Positions 24,080 through 31,746 of a stretch of DNA of 64,000 bases are shown here, piece after piece. The DNA comes from Acetobacter sp. CAG:977. GTDB taxonomy: Bacteria; Pseudomonadota; Alphaproteobacteria; CAAGCB01; CAG-977. The DNA is taken from the NCBI GenBank assembly GCA_000434295.1, contig HF994935.1, forward strand, positions 562,071 to 626,070. The letters run 5' to 3'. The translations under genes were made by a program, and so were the position numbers. Numbering within the stretch: the stretch's first letter is position 1; every line of letters begins with the position of its first letter. The notes under the pieces are model-generated. The model was given only the letters and a program-made list of their open reading frames with translations, had not been told where the DNA came from and searched no databases.

Positions 24080-26284
24080 GTGTCTTTGAGCTATTCTGAA
24101 ATGTTGGATCAATTGGCTGATTTGACGGGCATTTTGCCGGAATACGAAGCAGATGCCGGAATATTTAAGACAAATGAAGCAACAAAACGCGCTTTGCTGA
24201 AAGCGATGGGATTACCTGCCGATACGGAACAGCAAGCCGAACACAGCCTGACCCTTATGCTGAACCGTCCTTATGAACGGGCGTTGCCGGCGGTTTCCGT
24301 CGTGCATTGCGAAGACGGGGAAATCCGTATTCCCTTGAGCATTGCCGCTCATGATTCTCCCGTTATGTTGCATTGGTCGGTAAAAATGGAAAACGGTCAT
24401 GTCTACGGCGGCGTTGCATCCGTTGATAATATGCCTGTGTCGCAAACGCGGGAAATCAACGGCCGCATGATGGAACGCCGAGAGTTTTCTTTGCCTGTCC
24501 CGCAAGAATGGGGCTACCATTGTGTTGCTGTGCAAGCCGACGGATTGCCCGAAAACGGCAGAGAAATGACATTGGTCGTCGCGCCGCAGAAATGCTATAT
24601 GCCCGATTTCATCACCGATCAATACCGTCCTTGGGGATTTCCCTTACAGCTTTATTCCCTGCGTTCGGAAAAGAACTGGGGCATCGGCGATTTTTCAGAT
24701 TTGAAACAAACCGTTTATATGTCGGCTGAATTCGGAGCAGGCATCGTCGGCATTAACCCGATTAACACGTTGTTTGCCACAAAACCCGAAACGGCCAGCC
24801 CGTATTATTCTTCAAGCAGGTTGTTTTTAAATCCGCTTTACATTGACGTTGACGCCGTTCCCGAAGCGGCTCAATGCGATGCATTGAAAAAATACAAAGC
24901 ATCAAAAGACTTCAAAGAAAAATTAAAACAAGCCCGTGATTCCGATTTGGTTGATTATACGTTGGTCAGCGAAATCAAGAATAAAGCGCTGGAACTTCTT
25001 TATGCCGATTTTATTAAGAATAATGTCGAAGTCGAACATCCGACAGAACGCGGCAGGGCTTTGATGGAGTTCTGCCAAGCGGGCGGCAAAGATTTAAAGA
25101 ATATGGCAATTTATCAGGCGTTAGCCGAATACTTTGCCGCAAAAGGCGTTTTAGGCGGGTTCCGTTCGTGGGGCGATGATTATTCTCATCCCGATAATAA
25201 GGCAGTTTCAGCCTTTGCCGAAAAAAATGCCGACCGCGTCGGATATTTTATGTATCAGCAGTGGATCGCGGATGAACAGTTTAAATCTGCCGCCAAAGCG
25301 TGCGACGAAGCGGGGTTAAGCATCGGTCTTTATCAGGATTTGGCGGTCGGCGTTGCGTGCGAAAGCACGGAAACATGGAGCGCACAAAATTTGTTCCCGC
25401 CTGAAATCAGTGTCGGTTCTCCTCCGGATATTTTCAATCCGAACGGTCAGGAATGGGGGGTTGCTCCGATGCTTCCCGCCGCTATGACGGGCGAAGCATA
25501 TGCGTCGTATCGCAAGATTTTGGTCGCTAATATGCAAAACGCGGGCGCCGTCCGCATCGACCACGTCATGGGATTGGCTCGATTGTTTTGGATTCCGAAG
25601 ACGGCTCCGGGCGCGTATGTTGCCTATCCGTTTAAGGATTTGGTCGGCATTGTTGCCTTGGAAAGCCACCGCAATCGCTGTTTGGTCGTCGGAGAGGACT
25701 TGGGCGTTGTTCCCAGCTTTTTCCGAGAAGCATTGGAGCAGGCCGGCATTTTGTCGTTCAGAGTCTTCCGTTATGAACGAAATCAAGACGGAAGCTATAT
25801 TCCGCCCGAACACTATCCGAAGCTGGCTTTGGTTGCGGCAGGAACGCACGATATGCCGACGCTTCCCGGTTTTTGGATGGGCAGCGATGTCGAAATCGCC
25901 CATGATTTGGGCATATACCAAGATTCGGCAAAAATGATGGAAGCGTATGCCGCAAGGACGTTGGAACGCCGTGCGATTATAGAGGCTTTGTCTCGTGTCG
26001 GGCGTTGGTTTATGTCTCCCGAACGTTTTGAAGAAGAACTGTACGGGCGTGAATTGCCGAAAAAGATGGTAGAGTATGTTTATCGATATCTGGCATCAAC
26101 TCCCAGCCGCCTGTTCTTGCCGCAGTTGGAAGATATTTTGGAACAAACGGCACAAATGAATGTTCCTGGAACCAGTACGGAATATCCGAACTGGCGCCAT
26201 AAGCTGTCAAAGACGATAGAGGAACTAAGAACGGATGAACGTATGCAAAGGATATGTGCGGTTTTAAGGGAAACGCGCTCTTAA
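24080..26284 (+). CDS. malQ: 4-alpha-glucanotransferase (amylomaltase)
   Basis: Moves alpha-1,4-glucan segments between chains and releases glucose; GH77 family. A beta-rich N-terminal part (about 1-175) precedes the barrel. Key motifs are RPWGFPLQLYSLRS..NWGIGDFSDL, SPYYSSSRLFLNPLYIDV, VRIDHVMGLARLFWIP with nucleophile Asp494, and VVGEDLGVVP with acid Glu539. The start is GTG with AAAGGGG upstream. It is the last gene of the glucan operon and is closed by a strong terminator. Short maltodextrins from GlgX action are its likely substrates here. Confidence 0.94.
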   Translation: MSLSYSEMLDQLADLTGILPEYEADAGIFKTNEATKRALLKAMGLPADTEQQAEHSLTLMLNRPYERALPAVSVVHCEDGEIRIPLSIAAHDSPVMLHWSVKMENGHVYGGVASVDNMPVSQTREINGRMMERREFSLPVPQEWGYHCVAVQADGLPENGREMTLVVAPQKCYMPDFITDQYRPWGFPLQLYSLRSEKNWGIGDFSDLKQTVYMSAEFGAGIVGINPINTLFATKPETASPYYSSSRLFLNPLYIDVDAVPEAAQCDALKKYKASKDFKEKLKQARDSDLVDYTLVSEIKNKALELLYADFIKNNVEVEHPTERGRALMEFCQAGGKDLKNMAIYQALAEYFAAKGVLGGFRSWGDDYSHPDNKAVSAFAEKNADRVGYFMYQQWIADEQFKSAAKACDEAGLSIGLYQDLAVGVACESTETWSAQNLFPPEISVGSPPDIFNPNGQEWGVAPMLPAAMTGEAYASYRKILVANMQNAGAVRIDHVMGLARLFWIPKTAPGAYVAYPFKDLVGIVALESHRNRCLVVGEDLGVVPSFFREALEQAGILSFRVFRYERNQDGSYIPPEHYPKLALVAAGTHDMPTLPGFWMGSDVEIAHDLGIYQDSAKMMEAYAARTLERRAIIEALSRVGRWFMSPERFEEELYGRELPKKMVEYVYRYLASTPSRLFLPQLEDILEQTAQMNVPGTSTEYPNWRHKLSKTIEELRTDERMQRICAVLRETRS

Positions 26285-26291
26285 AGGAACG

Positions 26292-26327
26292 AAAAAAACG
26301 CCGAAGAAAAATTCTTCGGCGTTTTTT
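26292..26327. terminator. Bidirectional terminator between malQ and sodB
   Basis: AAAAAACGCCGAAGAA pairs with TTCTTCGGCGTTTTTT around a very short loop. With A and T runs on both sides, it can end malQ on the plus strand and sodB on the minus strand. Confidence 0.9.
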
Positions 26328-26337
26328 AGTATACGGA

Positions 26338-26943
26338 TTAAACGTTTTCGACGTATCTGGCGGCAATAAAGTTCCAATTTGCCAGATTATCCAGAAAAGC
26401 CTGAGCAAAATCGGGGCGACGGTTCTGGTAATCCAGATAATAAGCGTGTTCCCAGACGTCCAAGGTCATCAAAGCGATTTGTCCGTGAGCAATCGGAGTA
26501 TCGGCATTTGAAGTTTTTGTAATTTTCAGTTCCCCGTTTTCCAAAACCAGCCAAGCCCATCCGCTGCCGAATTGAGAGATTGCGGCGGCTTTAAATTCTT
26601 CTTTAAATTTTTCTTCGCTGCCGAAAGTTTTGACGACGGCATTTTTAAAGGAACCTTCGGGCAAAGCACCGCCGCCGTTCGGGGTCAGACAGCTCCAAAA
26701 GAACGTGTGGTTCCATGTTTGAGCAGCATTGTTAAAGATTCCCGCTTTTGAAGCATCGCCGGCGGTTGCACGGATAATGTCTTCCAAGCTTTTTGCGGAT
26801 AAATCGGTGTCTTTGATCAGGTTGTTTAAGTTTGTAACGTATGTGCGATGGTGCTTTCCGTGGTGAAATTCCAGCGTACGGGCGGACATATAGGGTTCAA
26901 GGGCGTCGCCGCCGAACGGCAGGTTAGGCAATTCAAAAGCCAT
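26338..26943 (-). CDS. sodB: Superoxide dismutase, iron type
   Basis: Converts superoxide to oxygen and hydrogen peroxide in the cytoplasm. Metal ligands are in LEFHHGKHHRTYV, WNHTFFW and DVWEHAYYLDYQ. The segment NNAAQTWNHTFFW, with Gln in the AAQ position, is typical of the iron form. Its 201 residues are normal. AAGGAG lies 8 bases before the ATG on the minus strand. Confidence 0.95.
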   Translation of the reverse strand: MAFELPNLPFGGDALEPYMSARTLEFHHGKHHRTYVTNLNNLIKDTDLSAKSLEDIIRATAGDASKAGIFNNAAQTWNHTFFWSCLTPNGGGALPEGSFKNAVVKTFGSEEKFKEEFKAAAISQFGSGWAWLVLENGELKITKTSNADTPIAHGQIALMTLDVWEHAYYLDYQNRRPDFAQAFLDNLANWNFIAARYVENV

Positions 26944-27015
26944 ATCAGGTACTCCTTAAGGTTATTTTCCTTTAGAAATTATTTCCTTTTTAAGGCTGAA
27001 AGTAAATATATCTTT

Positions 27016-28107
27016 TCAGTCAATGTACGCGGCGGCGCGGAAGCCCGACCGTACGGCGCCTTCAATGGTGCAGGGCAGCCCCGTGTCGGTCGAATCGCCG
27101 GCCAAAAAGACTTGATCGGAGCCGATGTTTGCGGGCGGACGCAAAGCGTTGACGACTTTGCTTTGGTGCAAAGTTGCCCGTTTTGACGCGATAAAACGGT
27201 AAGGGGGCAGTCGGTGTCCTTCCGACAAAGCGCCTTGTATGTCGTGCCATACGGTTCCCGCGATGGTTTCGGGGCGCCGTTTTTTCAGCAAATCGTCCGC
27301 GGCGCTGATCGTGACCGACAAGATGCCGTTTTGTTTAAAAGCCCAATGCCCGACAGAATGCGTCAGTCCGATAAAAAACCTGTTTTCGGGCAGTTGTGAA
27401 TCAGTTTTGTAATGAATGCCGACAATCGTGTTGCAAGGCTGTTCCGCCGCGCCGACGACCAGTCGGCTCAGATTTTCGGAGGGCAGGGCAAGGATGACTT
27501 TGTCTTTTTCGGGAATGATTTTATCTTCGTCGGCAAAGCAAAGCATATTTTCGCGTATTCGAACCAGCTTTTTATGAAAAAGGAACGCAACGCCCCGCCG
27601 TTTTAATTCGTTTTCTACGGGGTCGATAATGCAAGCTTTTAAAGACGGCACCGCCAAATACGCTTGTCCGTTCTTTTTGCCCAAGCATTTAAGCCCCGTT
27701 TTCATCAGCATCCGAAAATCGACCTGACCGTACGGCGTATTCATGACGGATTCCGCAAACAGAGGATAGAGTTCTTTTATGTGTCCGAAAAAAGACAAGG
27801 GACGTCGCGGGTCAACGCAAAAAGTTTCTTTTGTTTTGGCATTAAAGAATAAAAAATCGTGTTCAACGGGGACAAGCGGCGTTGACGTGGGGCATTTTTC
27901 CAACATATCCAACAACGCCGTGTTAGATCCCAACATCAAATGCGTTCCGGCATCAATAACGCAACCCAACCGTTCGTCATAAAAAGAATGACACCGTCCT
28001 CCCGAACGGTCGGAAGCGTCATAGACAACGACTGGAATATGTCTTTGGCTCAGCGCAAAAGCGGCAGACAATCCGGCGATACCCGCTCCGACAATATGAA
28101 CCGTCAT
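27016..28107 (-). CDS. hpnE: Hydroxysqualene dehydroxylase HpnE (FAD protein)
   Basis: Reduces hydroxysqualene to squalene, the last step of the HpnCDE route. The N-terminal FAD motif is VGAGIAGLSAAFAL, followed by RSGGRCHSFYD. Near the C-terminus, VFLAGDSTDTGLPCTIEGAVRSG is the usual amine-oxidase-type flavin clamp. At 363 residues it is shorter than the roughly 420 common for HpnE, so some of the substrate domain is trimmed. It follows hpnD by 3 bases, which fixes the assignment over other phytoene desaturase relatives. Confidence 0.88.
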   Translation of the reverse strand: MTVHIVGAGIAGLSAAFALSQRHIPVVVYDASDRSGGRCHSFYDERLGCVIDAGTHLMLGSNTALLDMLEKCPTSTPLVPVEHDFLFFNAKTKETFCVDPRRPLSFFGHIKELYPLFAESVMNTPYGQVDFRMLMKTGLKCLGKKNGQAYLAVPSLKACIIDPVENELKRRGVAFLFHKKLVRIRENMLCFADEDKIIPEKDKVILALPSENLSRLVVGAAEQPCNTIVGIHYKTDSQLPENRFFIGLTHSVGHWAFKQNGILSVTISAADDLLKKRRPETIAGTVWHDIQGALSEGHRLPPYRFIASKRATLHQSKVVNALRPPANIGSDQVFLAGDSTDTGLPCTIEGAVRSGFRAAAYID

Positions 28108-28110
28108 TTT

Positions 28111-28992
28111 TTATTTTCCGAACAAACAAATCCGCACGGCCGTTGCCGCCATCCATAATTTTGACGGTTTCGGACGGGGGGCAATGACATCCCATCCCCG
28201 TTTTTGCATCATATCGAAAATCTTTTGATAAACTTTCATCATGATGACGGCGGGTTTCATTTGTTTTGCGTTTAATTTTTCCAAAGCTTCCCGCGCTTGG
28301 GCAAAACGTAACAAAGCTTTTTCCGCCAAAGCCTGCCTGGCGATTTTTAAATTCGGATGATTTAAAATTTCAGACAACGGCGTATTGTCCGTAATGACGA
28401 TGCCTGCTTTGTTCAGACATTCTTCAGGCATATACAGGCGTCCCAGTTCCATGTCTTCGCCCATGTCGCGCAGGATATTCGTTATTTGCAACGCTTCGCC
28501 CAAAGAAACGGCAAAACGTTGAGCCGTTTCCGAAAAATCGCCGAAAATGCATACGGACAACATACCGACGGCTCCCGCGACGCGACGGCAGTATAATTCC
28601 AGCTCGCTCATCGTCGGAGCACGCATCCCGTCGGGAATATCCATTTCCATGCCGTCAATTAACGCCGTAAATTCGTTTTCGGGCAGGTTGAATTTTTTTA
28701 CGGGGTCTTTTAAAGCCAAGGCAACGTCGGACAAAGGCGTTTCATTCGCGTAGATCCGTTTTATGTCCTCTCTCCAAACGGACAAAGCTTTTTTCTTGGC
28801 TTCCAACGGAGCCGGTTCGTCCGCAATATCGTCGATTTCCCGACAAAAGGCATACACCGCGAACATGGCATCACGTTTTTCTTTTCCCAACAAACGCATC
28901 GCGGGATAAAAAGAGCTGCCCGAACGTTTAACGATTTCTTCGACCCGTTGTTTTATTCGTTCGGCGTTTTCAGATCCGATTTTTTCAGACAT
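28111..28992 (-). CDS. hpnD: Presqualene diphosphate synthase HpnD
   Basis: Joins two farnesyl diphosphates into presqualene diphosphate. The two Asp-rich motifs are REIDDIADEPAP and NILRDMGEDMELGRLYMPEE. The start at 28992 is chosen because AAGAAGGAAG lies just upstream on the minus strand and the family begins there; the longer frame to 29139 is upstream hpnC sequence. The resulting 293 residues are standard. It overlaps the end of hpnC by 40 bases, so the two are likely coupled. Confidence 0.92.
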   Translation of the reverse strand: MSEKIGSENAERIKQRVEEIVKRSGSSFYPAMRLLGKEKRDAMFAVYAFCREIDDIADEPAPLEAKKKALSVWREDIKRIYANETPLSDVALALKDPVKKFNLPENEFTALIDGMEMDIPDGMRAPTMSELELYCRRVAGAVGMLSVCIFGDFSETAQRFAVSLGEALQITNILRDMGEDMELGRLYMPEECLNKAGIVITDNTPLSEILNHPNLKIARQALAEKALLRFAQAREALEKLNAKQMKPAVIMMKVYQKIFDMMQKRGWDVIAPRPKPSKLWMAATAVRICLFGK

Positions 28993-29834
28993 TCTATTTT
29001 CTTCCTTCTTAATCCGCCGATGATGCCGCAAGCCGAAGCAAAAATCCAATCGCTTTTTGCCAATTCGACTTTTCGTTTCAAAATATCTTTCTTTTTCAGT
29101 TTCTTCAGCAGACGTTGCGCCAAACGGAAAATGACGCACACTTCCATTCTCAATCCGCGATTGACGATGACCAAAGGCAGAGAAGACCCTTCGATCAGCA
29201 ATCCTTCAATGCCTGCGGTAACGCGGTTAAAGACGCGTTGCATGGCGGCGCAGGTCGTTTTGTCGTCCAAGGCTTCGTATTTTAATTCTTCGGCTTTGAA
29301 CCAGTCTTTGGGAATGTAGACTCTGGAACGGTTTTGATAATCTTCCTTGCAATCTTGCAGATGATTGTTCATTTGCAAAGCGGCGCACAAAGCATCCGAA
29401 GGCCAATACGCCGTCGGATTTTCGCCGTGCAAATCCAACATGAAACGTCCGACGCTGCCCGCCGAATTGCGGCAATAAGCCATCACGTCTTCCCAAGTGT
29501 GATAGGTATGCCCTTTGGCGTCTTGGCGAAACGCTTTGAGCAGGTCTTTGGCGTGCTGATCCGTGATGTTGCGTTCTTTCAGGCTTTCAAAAAGCTTTTG
29601 TGCGCACAAAGTTTCATCGTCGGCATGAGCATTTTGGGTCAGAACGGCTTCAAGAGCGTCAAGCTTTTCCAGTTTTTCCGCCGCCGAAACGCCGTAAGCA
29701 TCGGCAATATCGTCCGCCGTTCTGGCAAAATCGTAAAAAGCAAAGATATGCGGTCTTAATTCCGAAGGAATCAGAAAAGAACCGACGGGGAAATTTTCCT
29801 GATTTGCATTTTTTGTTCGTTTGATTTCAGCCAT
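28953..29834 (-). CDS. hpnC: Hydroxysqualene synthase HpnC
   Basis: Converts presqualene diphosphate to hydroxysqualene. NFPVGSFLIPSELRPHIFAFY and ARTADDIADAYG mark the squalene/phytoene synthase fold, and HLQDCKEDYQNRSRVYIP is the second metal motif in HpnC form. It has 293 residues. The start overlaps the end of trmFO by 8 bases, and the end overlaps hpnD by 40. The gene order C-D-E is the classic hopanoid squalene cassette, though no squalene-hopene cyclase is in the window. Confidence 0.92.
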   Translation of the reverse strand: MAEIKRTKNANQENFPVGSFLIPSELRPHIFAFYDFARTADDIADAYGVSAAEKLEKLDALEAVLTQNAHADDETLCAQKLFESLKERNITDQHAKDLLKAFRQDAKGHTYHTWEDVMAYCRNSAGSVGRFMLDLHGENPTAYWPSDALCAALQMNNHLQDCKEDYQNRSRVYIPKDWFKAEELKYEALDDKTTCAAMQRVFNRVTAGIEGLLIEGSSLPLVIVNRGLRMEVCVIFRLAQRLLKKLKKKDILKRKVELAKSDWIFASACGIIGGLRRKKIECLKKSDLKTPNE

Positions 29835-31179
29835 TGATACCTGCCGTTTTTTTCCATTCGTCCAAAGCCGTTAACGCCCGTTCGCTTTGCGCGCGTTTTC
29901 TGTCCAAGCCTTTGATTTTCTTTTTGCCTTCGGGGACGGGCGGGGGAGGCATTAAACCGAAATTGATGTTCATCGGTTGGAACAAGTCAGGCTGATCCGC
30001 CGCCGTAATGTGCTTTAACATTGCGCCCAAAGCCGTTTCTTTCGGAGGAATGACGATATCTTTTCCCAAGCTTTCCCAAGCGGCGAACAATCCTGCCATT
30101 AATCCGACGCAAGCGCTTTCGACATATCCTTCACATCCCGTTATCTGTCCCGCGAAACGCAGATTCGGGCGGGCTTTAAGCCTTAAAGTCTCGTCCAAAA
30201 GTTCGGGCGATCGGATGAACGTATTGCGATGTATGCCGCCCAGTCTGGCAAATTCGGCATTTTCCAGTCCCGGAATCATTCTGAAAACGCGTTTTTGTTC
30301 GCCGTAAGTCAGTTTTGTTTGAAATCCGACCAAGTTTAACAGCGTTCCCTGATTATTTTCTTTTCTCAGCTGGACGACGGCATAAGGGCGTTTGCCCGTG
30401 TGCGGGTCGCACAGCCCGACGGGTTTCATGGGACCGAAAGCCAAAGTTTCCCTGCCGCGTTCCGCCATCACTTCGACGGGCAGGCACCCTTCGAAATAGG
30501 GCGTGTTCTTTTCCCATTCTTTAAAGGCAACTTTTTCACCGCTCAGCAAAGCGTCAATAAAGGCGTTATATTGATCTTCATCCAACGGACAATTGATGTA
30601 GTCATCTCCGTTTCCTTTGTCGTATCTGGACTGTTTCCATGCTTTTGACATATCAACGGACTCGGCTTCGACGATGGGGGCGATGGCGTCAAAGAAGTGC
30701 AAAGAGTCGGAATTTGTAAGTTTTTGAATGTCGGATGCCAGATTTTGCGTCGTCAAAGGTCCCGTAGCAATAATCGACAGTCCGTCGTTTTCCGAAGGAA
30801 GGTTTAAAATTTCTTCCGTGACGAAAGTAATCAGGGGATTTGATTTTAACTGTTCTTCGACGGCTTTTGAAAAGGCGGTTCTGTCAACTGCCAAAGCGCC
30901 GCCCGCAGGGACTTTTGTTTTATCGGCGCTCGCCAGAATCAGAGAACCGCACCGGCGCATTTCTTCGTGCATTAAGCCGACGGCATTATGGCAAGCGTCA
31001 TCCGAACGCAAAGAATTTGAACAAACCAGCTCTGCCGGCAAGCCTGTTTTATGGGCAGGCGTGGTTTGGCGCGGCCTCATTTCTTTTAAGACGACGGGGA
31101 CGCCTGCTTTTGCTATTTGCCAAGCGGCTTCGCTACCGGCCAGTCCGGCGCCGATTACGGTAACGGGGCGTAAGCTCAT
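29827..31179 (-). CDS. trmFO: tRNA (uracil-54-C5)-methyltransferase, folate/FAD dependent
   Basis: Makes ribothymidine at tRNA position 54, using methylene-tetrahydrofolate and FAD. The N-terminal FAD motif is VIGAGLAGSEAAWQIA, followed by the family signature KEMRPRQTTPAHKT and ELVCSNSLRSDD with the reactive Cys. Near the C-terminus, GQITGCEGYVESACVGLMAG holds the second Cys region. Its 450 residues are typical. It is the first gene of the trmFO-hpnC-hpnD-hpnE transcript. Confidence 0.95.
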   Translation of the reverse strand: MSLRPVTVIGAGLAGSEAAWQIAKAGVPVVLKEMRPRQTTPAHKTGLPAELVCSNSLRSDDACHNAVGLMHEEMRRCGSLILASADKTKVPAGGALAVDRTAFSKAVEEQLKSNPLITFVTEEILNLPSENDGLSIIATGPLTTQNLASDIQKLTNSDSLHFFDAIAPIVEAESVDMSKAWKQSRYDKGNGDDYINCPLDEDQYNAFIDALLSGEKVAFKEWEKNTPYFEGCLPVEVMAERGRETLAFGPMKPVGLCDPHTGKRPYAVVQLRKENNQGTLLNLVGFQTKLTYGEQKRVFRMIPGLENAEFARLGGIHRNTFIRSPELLDETLRLKARPNLRFAGQITGCEGYVESACVGLMAGLFAAWESLGKDIVIPPKETALGAMLKHITAADQPDLFQPMNINFGLMPPPPVPEGKKKIKGLDRKRAQSERALTALDEWKKTAGING

Positions 31180-31284
31180 AGGGAAAAAACTCCTTTTTTT
31201 GTCTTTTGCTCTTCGGACATATCGTATATCTTAAAATATACCTTTTACCAAAGACGTTAATAACACTTTTTTACGGATTGCGCC

Positions 31285-31746
31285 ATGGAAGCGAATTTTA
31301 CGAATATTTTAATTGCGGTTATCGCCGTTTTTTGTTTGTTTACGTATGTTATCCCTTACATTCGCCGTTTAATGCGCGGTTCGGGCGTTATTTATATTGA
31401 TCCGAAGGATTTGGAACAAAAGATTGCGTCAAAGACGGATCTTTTGATGATAGACATTCGTCCGAAGGAAAATTTTTACGATATGTTCGGACATATAGAC
31501 AACGCGATTAACCTGCCGTTTGAACAGTTTATGCTGAGATTGAACGAAACGGCGGACAGGCTGGCAGGGTTCAAGGAAACGCCGATCGTGATTATCGGGT
31601 TACGTGATGAAAACAAAGTCTTTTTGGCGTATCAGGCGTTACGTTCAAAGGGGTTCACAGACGTTGCCATACTGAATTACGGGTTGTCGCAATGGATACG
31701 GAAAGGGTTGCCGACGGTTGAAAGAAATGCTCATAAACCGGATTAA
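31285..31746 (+). CDS. Membrane-anchored rhodanese-like protein without catalytic Cys
   Basis: Residues 6-26 form a membrane helix. A rhodanese domain follows (LLMIDIRPKENFYDMFGHIDNA, then INLPFEQF, and the final LNYGLSQWIRKGLP). The active-site loop, which normally begins with Cys, reads IIGLRDENK at 103-111, so sulfur transfer by the usual route is not possible. It may act as a binding or scaffold module on the cytoplasmic face. Its end overlaps the pentapeptide-repeat gene by 20 bases, so the two are probably made together. Confidence 0.8.
   Translation: MEANFTNILIAVIAVFCLFTYVIPYIRRLMRGSGVIYIDPKDLEQKIASKTDLLMIDIRPKENFYDMFGHIDNAINLPFEQFMLRLNETADRLAGFKETPIVIIGLRDENKVFLAYQALRSKGFTDVAILNYGLSQWIRKGLPTVERNAHKPD

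Noticed and set aside
28993..29139. N-terminal extension of hpnD
   Set aside because: It lies within hpnC, is not part of the family, and the start at 28992 has the good ribosome site.
28111..29834. HpnC and HpnD as phytoene synthases for carotenoids
   Set aside because: Both genes together with HpnE in the order C-D-E are the squalene cassette, and no carotenoid gene is nearby.
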